A stretch of 64,000 bases of DNA, from contig NZ_CP014546.1 in the NCBI RefSeq assembly GCF_001579805.1, forward strand, positions 2,418,001-2,482,000, in the 5' to 3' direction. Below the pieces are notes generated by a model, which was given only the letters and a program-made list of their open reading frames with translations, ran no database searches and was not told where the DNA came from. The translations under genes were made by a program, and so were the position numbers. This document shows, in pieces, positions 9,448 to 18,287 of the stretch. The stretch comes from Pseudomonas azotoformans (GTDB taxonomy: Bacteria; Pseudomonadota; Gammaproteobacteria; Pseudomonadales; Pseudomonadaceae). Numbering within the stretch: position 1 is the first letter of the stretch; every line of letters begins with the position of its first letter.

Positions 9448-9478
9448 GGAAATTTCCTACAAGTACGGGGAAGTTTCC
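9448..9478 (+). promoter_or_regulatory. paired palindromes upstream of the autotransporter
   Basis: GGAAATTTCC (perfect palindrome, 9448-9457) and GGAAGTTTCC (9469-9478) are 21 bases apart start to start, two helical turns, and both continue into TAC. They lie about 130-160 bases before the autotransporter start. This looks like a paired operator; the protein that binds is unknown. Confidence 0.5.
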
Positions 9479-9610
9479 TACTTTTTTGTTCCTCCTCGAA
9501 CCCTAAATTCACTCCCTCACCGAGCCTCTGATCTAACGTCAGCCGCGCTCGACCTGGATGCCTCCGGCGTCCTTATCGCCGGTTTGGCGGTTAGTCTGAG
9601 GTTTTGAATC

Positions 9611-11665
9611 ATGCACACCCTTCACCCGAAACGCCCGGCGATACTTGCCCTTTCGCCGCTGGCACTGGCCATGTTCATGCTGCAGCCTACCCCCGCGCGG
9701 GCGTTTACACCCACGGTCAACAATGGCGCAGTGGTCGATGGCGAGATGGTGACGGGGGGGCAGCAGAGCATTGGCACCAACGGCACGGCCAACAACACTT
9801 TGATTGAGGTGACGGGCACTCAGGCTGTTTTCCAGCATGGTGTCTCCAATGATGCAACGGTCAATGGCCGCCAACTGGTGCAAAGCGGCACGTCCAATCG
9901 CGCAGTGGTCAATGTCGGCGGTTCTCAAGTTGTCAGTGCCGGGGGGATCGCCAACGGAACGGTCTTGAATGGCGGCACACAGACAGTGCAAACCCCAAAC
10001 AGCCGCGCCAACGGCACCGTGATTAATTCGGGCGGTGTGCAAACCCTCACGCTTGGTGCGTCCGCAGCGGACACCGTCATTAACGACGGTGGCGTGCAGA
10101 CGGTGATCAATCAGGGGGCGGCGCTTAACACGTTTGTGTTGACCGGCGGCGTCCAAAATCTGGAACGCGGCATCCTGGGCGGTGCCGTGGCGACCGATAC
10201 CCATATCAGCGGTGGTGTGCAGAACGTTTACGACAGTGCTACCGCCAATAACAGTACGGTCAGCAACGGCGGCCAGGTCAACCTCTTCGGCGGTGCACAG
10301 GCCAATGGACTGGTGGCGGACGCGGGCGGTAGCGTTAGTGTCATGGAAAACGGCGTAAAAACCGTGGACTCGCTGACCCTCAATGGGGGGCGTCTGGTTT
10401 TCGCGCCAAGTACCGACGGCACCTTCAAGACCTTCACCGTCAATGCGTTGTCCGGCAGCGGCAGTATCCTGATGAATACCGACATCGCCAGCGCGCAAAA
10501 CGATGTGTTGGTGGTGGAGGGCGCCGGACTGGCGAGCGGCAACCATACGTTGATCGTGGCGGATTCGGGCCATGAGCCGGGTACAGCGGACGGCCGTTTG
10601 CTGTTGGTAGACACCCATGGCGGCAGCGCCAAGTTCGATCTGTACGGCGGGCATGTCGATGCCGGCGCCTTTCGATACGGCCTGCAGCAAGAAGGTGACG
10701 ATTGGGTATTGGCCAGTGCTGGCAAAGGGCCCTCTGGGCCGTCGCCGCAGAACCTCTCTTCGGGGGCCAACGCCGCCATCGCTGCACACACCGCCAGCGC
10801 CAGCCTATGGAGTGCGCAGATGAACGCGCTGGTCAAACGCCTGGGCGAATTGCGGATGGGCGAGGATAACGGGGGCGTATGGACTCGGGCCATCAGCAGG
10901 CGTTTCGATGTGAGCGAGCAGTCCAGCCGTGCCTATTCCCAGAATATCTCCGGGCTTGAAATCGGCGCCGACAAGGCAGTGGCGCTGAGCAACGGCAGGG
11001 TGTATCTCGGCGCCATGGTGGGTACTGCCCGGTCGGACCAGGATTTCGGTGAGGGCGCTTCGGGCAACACCGACAGCAAGATGTTCGGTGTGTATGCCAC
11101 TTACCTGCACGACAACGGCATCTACGTCGACAGTGTGCTGAAGTACAGCCGGTTCGACAACGATATCAAGATGCCGACCAACCTCGGCGATCGGGTGAAG
11201 GGGTCGTATAAAACCAATGGAGTGGGCGCGGATATCGAAGTGGGCAAGCACATCCCTTTGGGAAGTGGCTGGTTCGTCGAGCCTCAACTTGAACTCACCG
11301 CGACTCGCACCCAAGGCGCCGACTACACCGCGAGCAATGGCTTGAGGGTCAAGTCCGACGATCTCGACTCGTTGCAGAGCCGTGTGGGTTCACTGTTCGG
11401 CCGTAGCCTGGCATTGAGCAACGGCATGAAGGCGCAGCCGTACGTGAAGGCGTCCTATGTCACTGAGCACGCCGGTGGCAGCAAGGTCAGCGTCAATGGC
11501 AATAAGCTCGATGCCAAGTTGCCGGGCGATCGTGTAGAGCTGGGCTTTGGTGGTGTGTTGCAAGTCAGCGAGAAGAGCAAGATCTCCCTGGATGCCGAGT
11601 ACGCCAAAGGCAATTCCATCGAGCAGCCGTGGGGTGTGAACCTGGGGTATCGCTACCTGTGGTAA
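9611..11665 (+). CDS. AIDA-repeat autotransporter (type Va), putative adhesin
   Basis: This 684-residue protein has a signal peptide (about 1-31, ending PTPARA). Its passenger (about 32-400) is built from degenerate repeats of the type GGVQ-x-V-x6-A-x2-T-x5-GG, a parallel beta-helix pattern as in AIDA-I/pertactin. The C-terminal beta-barrel (about 405-684) ends in the aromatic RYLW required by the BAM machine. The passenger carries no visible protease or lipase motif, so adhesion or biofilm is the best inference. A TGAGG ribosome site precedes the ATG. It is not in an operon with its neighbours. A pair of palindromes lies upstream. Confidence 0.87.
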   Translation: MHTLHPKRPAILALSPLALAMFMLQPTPARAFTPTVNNGAVVDGEMVTGGQQSIGTNGTANNTLIEVTGTQAVFQHGVSNDATVNGRQLVQSGTSNRAVVNVGGSQVVSAGGIANGTVLNGGTQTVQTPNSRANGTVINSGGVQTLTLGASAADTVINDGGVQTVINQGAALNTFVLTGGVQNLERGILGGAVATDTHISGGVQNVYDSATANNSTVSNGGQVNLFGGAQANGLVADAGGSVSVMENGVKTVDSLTLNGGRLVFAPSTDGTFKTFTVNALSGSGSILMNTDIASAQNDVLVVEGAGLASGNHTLIVADSGHEPGTADGRLLLVDTHGGSAKFDLYGGHVDAGAFRYGLQQEGDDWVLASAGKGPSGPSPQNLSSGANAAIAAHTASASLWSAQMNALVKRLGELRMGEDNGGVWTRAISRRFDVSEQSSRAYSQNISGLEIGADKAVALSNGRVYLGAMVGTARSDQDFGEGASGNTDSKMFGVYATYLHDNGIYVDSVLKYSRFDNDIKMPTNLGDRVKGSYKTNGVGADIEVGKHIPLGSGWFVEPQLELTATRTQGADYTASNGLRVKSDDLDSLQSRVGSLFGRSLALSNGMKAQPYVKASYVTEHAGGSKVSVNGNKLDAKLPGDRVELGFGGVLQVSEKSKISLDAEYAKGNSIEQPWGVNLGYRYLW

Positions 11666-11717
11666 AGCGCGGTGTAGACTGATCACCCGATAGCAACCTT
11701 TTGGGTGAGATAAAGCC

Positions 11718-12407
11718 ATGATCAGCGCCGCGATGCTAGCGCCGCAAACCCTCGGTATCGGCTGGGTGTTGTATGCGCCGGTGCTGGTGTGGGCGGTCCT
11801 GCGTTCGCCCTGGGTGGAGCTGTTCGCCGACCGGCGCCGCCAGCACCTGCTCTTCGGCACGGTGTTCGCATTGTTCATGTTGTGGCTGGTCCGGCGGGAC
11901 TTCGATACCGGTGTGTCCTACCACTTCATTGGCATGACTGCCGTGACCCTGCTGCTGGATTGGCCCTTGGCAATTGTCGGCGGCTTCGCGGCCCAGTTCG
12001 GGTTGATGTTGTTGGGGCGCCAGGACCTGGGCGCCCTTGGCATCAATGGCCTGTTGCTGGTCGTGCTGCCGGTGCTGGTCACTGAAGCCTGTGCGCAGTT
12101 GGTCGAGCGAGCGCAACCGCGTAATCCCTTCGTATACATCTTTTGTTCCGGATTTTTTGCCGCCGCATTATCGGCCTTGCTCTGCCTGCTGTTCGGGCTG
12201 GGGCTGCTGTGGTTCGACGGCCGTTTCGCCATGCCGGAATGGCTGGAGGATTTCGTTGGCTACCTGTGGCTGATCATCTTTCCCGAGGCCTTTATCAACG
12301 GCATGGTCGTCAGCGCCCTGGTGGTGTTTTGCCCGGAATGGCTGGAGACTTTCAACCGCACGCGTTACCTCTCGGCGCCCTGGAAGGATGACGATTCGCA
12401 GCGTTGA
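11718..12407 (+). CDS. CbiM-like / COG3235 polytopic membrane protein (energy-coupling-factor permease family)
   Basis: A 229-residue, very hydrophobic protein with about six to seven predicted membrane helices. It resembles the COG3235 membrane proteins annotated as energy-coupling-factor permease-like in Pseudomonas. No ATPase or T-component gene lies beside it, so transport of a metal or cofactor cannot be claimed. It starts 52 bases after the autotransporter on the same strand. A small protein gene follows 66 bases downstream. Confidence 0.7.
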   Translation: MISAAMLAPQTLGIGWVLYAPVLVWAVLRSPWVELFADRRRQHLLFGTVFALFMLWLVRRDFDTGVSYHFIGMTAVTLLLDWPLAIVGGFAAQFGLMLLGRQDLGALGINGLLLVVLPVLVTEACAQLVERAQPRNPFVYIFCSGFFAAALSALLCLLFGLGLLWFDGRFAMPEWLEDFVGYLWLIIFPEAFINGMVVSALVVFCPEWLETFNRTRYLSAPWKDDDSQR

Positions 12408-12473
12408 TCCAGATCAAATCTCACGCGCCCTGGCAGGCCCATGCTCTGCAAAATTTTTCCAGGAGCACGGATC

Positions 12474-12689
12474 ATGAGTGTGTACGAGTGGGCACGGCAG
12501 GAATTGCGCAGAAGCCAGGACGCGGCACAGGAAATCGGTTTTGACCCAGGCCTGACCCTGCGCGCCATGCTCAGTGCAGTGGTGCAGCAGAGCAAGGGGG
12601 TGCGCAGTTTCGAAGACCTGGCCGACGAGCTGCAATACCTTGCAGAAAACCTCGACGACCAGCAGGAATACGCCTTTATGCGCCCTTAG
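12474..12689 (+). CDS. small conserved hypothetical protein
   Basis: A 71-residue acidic, helical protein with no signal peptide or metal motif. The start ATG has a clear AGGAG eight bases upstream; an in-frame ATG eleven codons earlier has none. It ends four bases inside the convergent yacG gene. A gene of this kind at this position next to yacG is found in other pseudomonads as I recall. I do not recognise a function. Confidence 0.75.
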   Translation: MSVYEWARQELRRSQDAAQEIGFDPGLTLRAMLSAVVQQSKGVRSFEDLADELQYLAENLDDQQEYAFMRP

Positions 12690-12886
12690 TGGCGCGGTGG
12701 AAGGTCTTCGGAAAACAGTTCGTCTTCGGCATCCGGGGCCACGGGGATCTTGTGTTCTTCAGCGGCCCAGGCGCCCAGGTCGATGAGTTTGCAGCGGTCC
12801 GAGCAGAACGGCCGGTTGAGGTTGGTCGCTTTCCATTCCACGGGTGCGCCGCAGGTTGGGCAGTCGACGGTCAAGGGTTGGCTCAT
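12686..12886 (-). CDS. yacG: YacG zinc-binding DNA gyrase inhibitor
   Basis: A 66-residue protein with four zinc ligands C9, C12, C28 and C32 (CPTC and CSDRC). E. coli YacG binds GyrB and blocks DNA binding by gyrase. It overlaps the coaE stop by four bases and is the last gene of the pilC-pilD-coaE-yacG minus-strand operon, an order known from many gammaproteobacteria. Confidence 0.93.
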   Translation of the reverse strand: MSQPLTVDCPTCGAPVEWKATNLNRPFCSDRCKLIDLGAWAAEEHKIPVAPDAEDELFSEDLPPRH

Positions 12887-13506
12887 GATCGGCCTCCACG
12901 CAAAGTAAGGTAAAAGTGGTGCAGTCGCTCGACCTCGCTGTGCAGCCAGGCGAGGTCCTGGTCATTGACCAGGACGTCATCGGCATGTTTCAGGCGGTCT
13001 TCGCGGCTGGATTGTGCCTTGAGGATCGCCTGTACCTGTTGCTCGTTGATGCCGTCGCGCTGCAGGGTACGCTGAATCTGCAGCGATTGCGGCACGTCGA
13101 TCACCAGGATGCGCTGGGTCATGCTGTACTGGCCGGATTCGATCAGCAGTGGCGACACCAGGATCGCGTAAGGTGACGTTGCCCGCGCCAGGTGGCTGCG
13201 GATTTCTTCACCAATCAACGGGTGCAGCAGGGCTTCGAGCCAACGGCGCTCTTCGGGGACTTCAAAGATCAGCTTGCGCAATGCGCCGCGGTCCAATTGG
13301 CCGTCAGGCTGCAACACGCCGGCGCCAAAGTGCTCAGCGATACGCGCCAGTGCCGGACGGCCAGGCTCCACCACCCAGCGGGCGGCGTGGTCGGCGTCTA
13401 CCAGGTCGATACCCAGGTCGATAAAGTGCTGGGCCGCCGCGCTTTTGCCGCTGCCGATGCCGCCGGTAAGGCCGAGAATCCAGGGTGTTGCAACAGAAGT
13501 GGTCAT
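12883..13506 (-). CDS. coaE: dephospho-CoA kinase
   Basis: A 207-residue P-loop kinase that phosphorylates the 3'-OH of dephospho-CoA, the last step of coenzyme A synthesis. The P-loop GGIGSGKS is at 15-22, followed by the CoaE pattern DADHAAR near residue 37 and LLIESG in the lid region. Start and stop overlap the neighbours by four bases on each side (ATGA with pilD; yacG at the other end). Confidence 0.96.
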   Translation of the reverse strand: MTTSVATPWILGLTGGIGSGKSAAAQHFIDLGIDLVDADHAARWVVEPGRPALARIAEHFGAGVLQPDGQLDRGALRKLIFEVPEERRWLEALLHPLIGEEIRSHLARATSPYAILVSPLLIESGQYSMTQRILVIDVPQSLQIQRTLQRDGINEQQVQAILKAQSSREDRLKHADDVLVNDQDLAWLHSEVERLHHFYLTLRGGRS

Positions 13507-14369
13507 CTGAAACCGACAGACTGCAAATAGAAGTCGGTTATTTGACCACCCCAGAGCAATGCAATCCAGCCGGCAATGGCCAGATACGGACCAAATGGCA
13601 TCGGCGCCGACGCTTGGGCCTTGTGCAGGCGCATCAGGATCAAGCCGACAAATACACCGACCAACGACGACATCAACAGCGTCATCGGCAGAATCTGCCA
13701 ACCGCCCCAGGCACCGAGCAGCGCGAGTAACTTGAAGTCGCCGTGGCCCATGCCGTCCTTGCCAGTGACCAGCTTGAACAGCCAGAACACGCTCCACAGG
13801 CTCATATACCCGATCACTGCGCCCCACAGTGCGTCGGCCAATGTCGTCAGCAGACCGAACCCGTTGACGATCAGCCCCAGCCACAGCAACGGCATCACCA
13901 GCACATCCGGCAACAATTGATGATCGGCATCAATCAGGCTCATCGCCAGCAAGCCCCAGCTCAGTACAAGCACTGCGCCCGCCTGCCAGCCAAAGCCGAA
14001 ATGCCAGGCCACCCAGGCCGAGATCAGTCCACACGCCAGTTCAGTAAGCGGATAGCGAGGGCTGATTGCTCCTTTGCAATGGGCGCAACGACCTCGCAGA
14101 AACAAGTAACTGAGCAGTGGGATATTTTCCCATGGGCGTATCGGATGGTTGCAATGCGGGCAGCAGGAATTGGGGCGCATCAGGTTATAGGTCGGCCCGG
14201 CTGGGTCGGCGGGTAGACCGAGCACTTCATGGGCTTGGGCGCGCCATTCCCGTTCGAGCATTTTTGGCAGGCGCCACACCAGCACGTTGAGAAAACTGCC
14301 GACGATCAGCCCCAGTATCCCTGCCATCACCACAAAGGCCCCCGGGTGTTCAACCAGTAACAGGCTCAA
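13503..14369 (-). CDS. pilD: type IV prepilin peptidase / N-methyltransferase PilD
   Basis: A 288-residue inner-membrane aspartyl protease that cleaves prepilin leaders and methylates the new N-terminus; it also serves type II secretion. The cytoplasmic zinc site C70-C73 and C95-C98 is intact, and the catalytic aspartates are D147 (SLIDADH) and D211 (GMGHGDFK), 64 residues apart as in other family members. The start is a TTG that overlaps the pilC stop. It can process the pilin encoded nearby even though pilB is missing. Confidence 0.94.
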   Translation of the reverse strand: MSLLLVEHPGAFVVMAGILGLIVGSFLNVLVWRLPKMLEREWRAQAHEVLGLPADPAGPTYNLMRPNSCCPHCNHPIRPWENIPLLSYLFLRGRCAHCKGAISPRYPLTELACGLISAWVAWHFGFGWQAGAVLVLSWGLLAMSLIDADHQLLPDVLVMPLLWLGLIVNGFGLLTTLADALWGAVIGYMSLWSVFWLFKLVTGKDGMGHGDFKLLALLGAWGGWQILPMTLLMSSLVGVFVGLILMRLHKAQASAPMPFGPYLAIAGWIALLWGGQITDFYLQSVGFR

Positions 14370-15574
14370 AACGCGCTCCCCAGCTGGAAGACCGGCAAGT
14401 ACATGGCGATGACCAGCGCGCCGACGATGCTGCCCAGGACCACCATGATCAGCGGCTCCATCAGGCTGGTGAGGTTATCGACCAGGTTGTCCACATCGGC
14501 CTCGTAATGATTGGCGACCTTTTCCAGCATACGGTCCAGTGTGCCCGACTCTTCGCCGATGGCAGTCATCTGGATCGCCATGGGAGGGAACAGGCCGCTG
14601 GCGAGCATGGATTGATTCAATGGCAGGCCGGTGGATACATCGTGTCGCATATGTTCGATTGCCTGTTTGAACGGCCCTGAACCGACCGCGCCGGCTACTG
14701 AATCCAATGCCTGAACCAATGGGACACCCGCCGCAAAGGTCGTGGACAGTGTGCGGGCGTAGCGGGCCACGGCCGATTTTGTCAGCAGTTTGCCTGCCAG
14801 CGGCGCTTTCAACAAACCGGCATCCAGCCAGAGTCGAAAAGCAGGGGCGGCGTTATAGGCGTGGCGCAACCCCATGCCTCCCGCGAGAATGCCCAGCGCT
14901 ACGATCCACCAGGCTTTCTGCACAAACTCGGACAAGGCGATCACCTGCAAGGTGAAACCGGGTAGCGTGCCGTCGACGCCGGCAAACAGGTTCTGGAACT
15001 GCGGCACGACGTGGATCAGCAGAACACCGGTGACCAGGCTGGCCACCACCAGCACCGCGATCGGATAGGTCATGGCTTTTTTGATCCTGGCCCTTAATTG
15101 CTCGCTCTTTTCCCGATGGATCGCCACACGCTCCAGCAGGGTTTCCAGCGCTCCGGCCTGCTCGCCGGCCGCCACCAGATTGCAATACAGCTCATCGAAG
15201 CAGCGCGGTTGTTTGCGCAAGGCTTCGGCCAGGCTGGAACCTGCGGCGATCGCTTGTTTCAGCCCCTGCACCAACTCGCGAACAGCGCGGTTGTCGAAGC
15301 CATCGCCGATGACGGCGAAAGCTTGCAGCAGGGGAATCCCGGCCTTTAGCAGCGTCGCCAGTTGGCGAGTGAACAGGGTGATATCCGTCGATTTGATCGA
15401 CGGTGTGAATCCTCGTAGAACGGGGGATTTCTTGCGGACATGCCCTGGGCTGATGCCCTGTTGGCGCAACTGGGCCCTGACCCAGGCAAGATTGTGCCCC
15501 GTGGTTTGCCCGCACACCCTGCGTCCTTTGCGATTGATGCCTTCCCAGGCGTACAGCGTTAAAGCGTCGTCCAT
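14366..15574 (-). CDS. pilC: type IV pilus inner-membrane platform protein PilC
   Basis: A 402-residue GspF/PilC-family protein with the usual two repeated T2SSF domains (about 65-190 and 270-390) and three membrane segments. Motifs FTRQLATLLKAG and GEQAGALETLLERVA are typical. I take the ATG at 15574 (GGAAC seven bases upstream) rather than the GTG five codons earlier. In most pseudomonads pilB lies just upstream in the same operon; here pilC is the first gene. PilC normally needs the PilB and PilT ATPases to move pilin. Confidence 0.94.
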   Translation of the reverse strand: MDDALTLYAWEGINRKGRRVCGQTTGHNLAWVRAQLRQQGISPGHVRKKSPVLRGFTPSIKSTDITLFTRQLATLLKAGIPLLQAFAVIGDGFDNRAVRELVQGLKQAIAAGSSLAEALRKQPRCFDELYCNLVAAGEQAGALETLLERVAIHREKSEQLRARIKKAMTYPIAVLVVASLVTGVLLIHVVPQFQNLFAGVDGTLPGFTLQVIALSEFVQKAWWIVALGILAGGMGLRHAYNAAPAFRLWLDAGLLKAPLAGKLLTKSAVARYARTLSTTFAAGVPLVQALDSVAGAVGSGPFKQAIEHMRHDVSTGLPLNQSMLASGLFPPMAIQMTAIGEESGTLDRMLEKVANHYEADVDNLVDNLTSLMEPLIMVVLGSIVGALVIAMYLPVFQLGSAF

Positions 15575-15774
15575 GTCACCGTTCCGCACAGAGGTCGTCG
15601 AAGATTTATAGCTTAGTCAGGTGACGGATTCGGGCAGGCTGGGGAAGCAGGATAAAATGTCAGAATATGCGACTTGCGCGCGATTGAGCGTCTGCGGATG
15701 AGTACACTGGCGCCGCTGCACAACAACGGGGCGCAGGACGCGCCTTGTCATGAGTTTTATCCTGGAGAGTGAAT

Positions 15775-16191
15775 GTGAGACGTCAAAAAGGTTTTACCCT
15801 GATCGAGCTGTTGATCGTCGTGGCAATCATCGGCATTTTGGCCACCATTGGCCTGCCCATGTACACCACCCACCAGGCCAAGGCCAAATTCACCGCCGGC
15901 CTGGCTGAAATCAGCGCGTTGAAGCCTGGGTATGAAGACACCCTCAACCAGGGCACGGTCCCGACGCTGGCATTGATCGGCGGCACCAGCCCGACAGCCA
16001 ACTGCAAGATTGATGTAGCAGGCGATGTCGCCACGGGCGCGGGCTCCATCCAATGCGAAATACTCGACGCGCCCGCGCCGGTGCTGGGCAAGACCATCAG
16101 CCTAACGCGCAATGCCACCACCGGTTGGAAATGCACCACCACCGCTGACGCAAAATATGTCGCCAAAGGTTGCGGCGCCGACGGTGCATAA
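15775..16191 (+). CDS. pilA: major type IV pilin (type IVa prepilin)
   Basis: A 138-residue prepilin with the short leader MRRQKG; PilD cleaves after G6, giving a mature protein starting FTLIEL with the required Glu5. A hydrophobic N-terminal helix is followed by a globular domain holding four cysteines, two of them in the C-terminal disulphide loop (GWKC to KGCG). The start is the GTG at 15775 with GGAGA about six bases upstream; the GTG two codons earlier would overlap that site. It is short for a pilin but complete. Confidence 0.92.
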   Translation: MRRQKGFTLIELLIVVAIIGILATIGLPMYTTHQAKAKFTAGLAEISALKPGYEDTLNQGTVPTLALIGGTSPTANCKIDVAGDVATGAGSIQCEILDAPAPVLGKTISLTRNATTGWKCTTTADAKYVAKGCGADGA

Positions 16192-16226
16192 CTGCTAAAC
16201 CCTCCGCAGGGAAGTTGAGGTGGCCG

Positions 16227-17627
16227 ATGGCGTTATCCGTAGAGCAGCGTGGCAGTATTTTCCTGGTGGCCGTGGTGTGCCTGCTGGTGGTTGGGGTTTG
16301 TGCTCCCTTCAGTGGGCATGATCTGCAACGGGTGATGCAGATCGCCATCGGGGCTTGCGCGGTGCTGTACGGGCTGTCGGTCGCCCACGTTGAACGGCTG
16401 GTTGACCGGCCCACGGCCTTGAGCCTGGCGCTGATCATTGTGCTGGGCCTGGCGTCTTCAATGCGGGCTCACCAGCCGCTCTGGGCGCTTGTCGAAATGG
16501 CATCGTTCGTCAGCTGTGGCGCGATTGCGGTGGCATTCGCCCTGCTGCGACGCCAGGGCGGTGAATCGTTGGACCGCGTCTTGATTCTGTTCGTGGTGCT
16601 GCTGTGCCTGATCAAATCGATTCAATACACCTACGCCGGTGCTCTGGCGTTCATCAGCGCTGAGCGCACGCTAGACCCTGACGTATTGCTGGCCGGCTTT
16701 TCCAACAAGCGTTTCTACGGCCAGTTCCAGACGTTTACTTTGCCGCTGCTGGCGCTCCCCTTATTGATCCCCACGCTGTCTCGCTCACTCAAGGCCGTGG
16801 TGTTTGCGCTGCTGTGCGTGTGGTGGCTGATTGCAGTGGCTGGCGGCACGCGTGGCACCTGGCTTGGCATGGGCGCGGCGGGCGTGGTGTTGGCGGTGCT
16901 GGGGCCATGGGGCCGGCGCTGGTTGGGGTGGCAGTTGGCCGCAATGCTGGGCGGACTGTTGTTGTATTGGCTGGTGTTCAAGGTGTTGGCGGATTACCTG
17001 GGGATCGAGATCGCCAATGCCGCCAGCGATCGCCTCACGACGTCGTTGTCGGGGCGAGGGCCGATCTGGTGGCAGGCCTGGCATATGCTCGTCGAGCGGC
17101 CTTGGTTGGGCTTCGGGCCAATGCATTTCGCCGATATCACCAACAGTATTGCCGCTCACCCCCATCAGACCATCCTGCAATGGACGAGCGAGTGGGGCGT
17201 GCCATCCGCGTTGTGCGTCGCGGTGTTGGCATGGCGAGGAGGCTGGGCCACGGTCGGTGTCGTGCGTGAGCGTGCGCTGAGCGCCGAGTGTGCAGATTTG
17301 CTGCGGCTGTGCCTGTTTGCGGCGTTGGTCGGTGCGCTGGTGCAGTCCATGGTCGACGGCGTGATCGTGATGCCCAACTCCCAGGTCTGGCTGGCGCTGG
17401 TGGTGGGCTGGCTGATGGCGTTGCACGTCTGGCGAACCCCACAAACCAACGAGTTGCCATTGGCCTGGAGCGCCTGGAAAGCAATGGGTGTACTGGCCGT
17501 TGGTCTGTTGGTTGTGATCGCCTTGCGGGACGTTCCTCATATCGAACACGCTCAACAGCAGTACCTGGGCGCCCATGGCAATCACCTGCAACCACGCTTC
17601 TGGGCCCAAGGCGTGATTGCCCGCTGA
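16227..17627 (+). CDS. Wzy_C-family membrane protein, candidate pilin O-oligosaccharyltransferase
   Basis: A 466-residue polytopic membrane protein with about ten to twelve helices and a large periplasmic loop holding SGRGPIWWQAW and the conserved HPHQ, as in O-antigen ligase/PglL-type enzymes. In P. aeruginosa and P. syringae a gene of this family next to pilA glycosylates the pilin. The start is ATG 16227 with GAGG seven bases upstream, 35 bases after pilA. The pilin here lacks a C-terminal serine, so the target site would differ from TfpO of P. aeruginosa group I. O-antigen ligase or polymerase is the alternative. Confidence 0.78.
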   Translation: MALSVEQRGSIFLVAVVCLLVVGVCAPFSGHDLQRVMQIAIGACAVLYGLSVAHVERLVDRPTALSLALIIVLGLASSMRAHQPLWALVEMASFVSCGAIAVAFALLRRQGGESLDRVLILFVVLLCLIKSIQYTYAGALAFISAERTLDPDVLLAGFSNKRFYGQFQTFTLPLLALPLLIPTLSRSLKAVVFALLCVWWLIAVAGGTRGTWLGMGAAGVVLAVLGPWGRRWLGWQLAAMLGGLLLYWLVFKVLADYLGIEIANAASDRLTTSLSGRGPIWWQAWHMLVERPWLGFGPMHFADITNSIAAHPHQTILQWTSEWGVPSALCVAVLAWRGGWATVGVVRERALSAECADLLRLCLFAALVGALVQSMVDGVIVMPNSQVWLALVVGWLMALHVWRTPQTNELPLAWSAWKAMGVLAVGLLVVIALRDVPHIEHAQQQYLGAHGNHLQPRFWAQGVIAR

Positions 17628-17675
17628 CGGCGGCAAGTTGCCGGACTCCCGATGCGGTGCTAGCTTTAGCCCACC

Positions 17676-17748
17676 GCCCGTGTAGCTCAGCCGGTAGAGC
17701 AGCGCACTCGTAACGCGAAGGTCGCAGGTTCGATTCCTGTCTCGGGCA
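17676..17748 (+). tRNA. tRNA-Thr(CGT), 3' CCA not encoded
   Basis: A 73-base cloverleaf with anticodon CGT. The acceptor stem GCCCGTG/CTCGGGC has one T-T mismatch, and the discriminator A is followed by AAA rather than CCA, unlike the other four tRNAs of the window. A tRNA-Thr between pilA and nadC is conserved in Pseudomonas and is a known exchange point for pilin gene cassettes. It needs CCA addition by the nucleotidyltransferase to work. Confidence 0.88.
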
Positions 17749-17893
17749 AAAAGGCAACATCGGCAGCACTGTTTTCAGATGATCCCAGAATGGTTCTGAA
17801 GGCCAGACGAGCTGGCATTTGCGCCCGCTCTTTTGTATCTGCGCAACCTTGATGACCCAGATGCATCCCCATTCCTCGATCTAAGAGAACGAC

Positions 17894-18199
17894 ATGACCA
17901 CGACTGAAATGACCCAGGAAGTTCGGCATCAAGCAGCCCTCGAAAAATACCTCGAGGAGTCGCCGCAACTTAAAGAAGAGATCAAGGACCTGAGCGCCGA
18001 TGATCAGCGCGACCAGATTCAGTGGGCATTCGAGGACGAGGCCGAGAGCCAGGGTTATCAGCCCTGGGAGCTGACCCTCAAGTACACCTCGACACCGGAA
18101 GAGTTCGAAGCGGCACGGCTGGCCTTGCATAAAGAGGCGGCTGAAGTGTTGGGTGTCGAGTGGGAAGAGTATTGCGAGATGAACGACTTGGTGGTTTAG
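17894..18199 (+). CDS. conserved small acidic protein (DUF6388-like)
   Basis: A 101-residue, strongly acidic, soluble protein without signal peptide or metal motif. The sequence resembles Pseudomonas proteins grouped as DUF6388, from memory. It is a single-gene unit that ends just before the large hairpin preceding nadC in convergent orientation. Function unknown. Confidence 0.7.
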   Translation: MTTTEMTQEVRHQAALEKYLEESPQLKEEIKDLSADDQRDQIQWAFEDEAESQGYQPWELTLKYTSTPEEFEAARLALHKEAAEVLGVEWEEYCEMNDLVV

Positions 18200-18219
18200 A
18201 AGCAGCTGCCAGTTTCAAA

Positions 18220-18251
18220 CTGCAAGCTGCAAGTTGTCTTGCAGCTTGCAG
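18220..18251. terminator. perfect 14-bp inverted repeat between convergent genes
   Basis: CTGCAAGCTGCAAG and its exact complement are separated by TTGT. Partial copies of the same CTTGCAGCTTG unit continue to about 18285. It lies between the DUF6388-like gene and the nadC stop and can act as a bidirectional terminator; it lacks a strong T run. It may instead be an intergenic repeat element. Confidence 0.6.
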
Positions 18252-18287
18252 CCCTCTTGCAGCTTGAAGCTTACTCCTTGCAGCTCC

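Noticed and set aside
9700..10350. Repeats resembling a CRISPR or tandem DNA array
   Set aside because: The periodicity is at protein level (AIDA-type repeats of the autotransporter); the DNA copies vary in length and sequence and have no spacer pattern.
15606..15770. Sigma-54 promoter for pilA
   Set aside because: Expected from P. aeruginosa, but no GG-N10-GC element with the right spacing and context was found.
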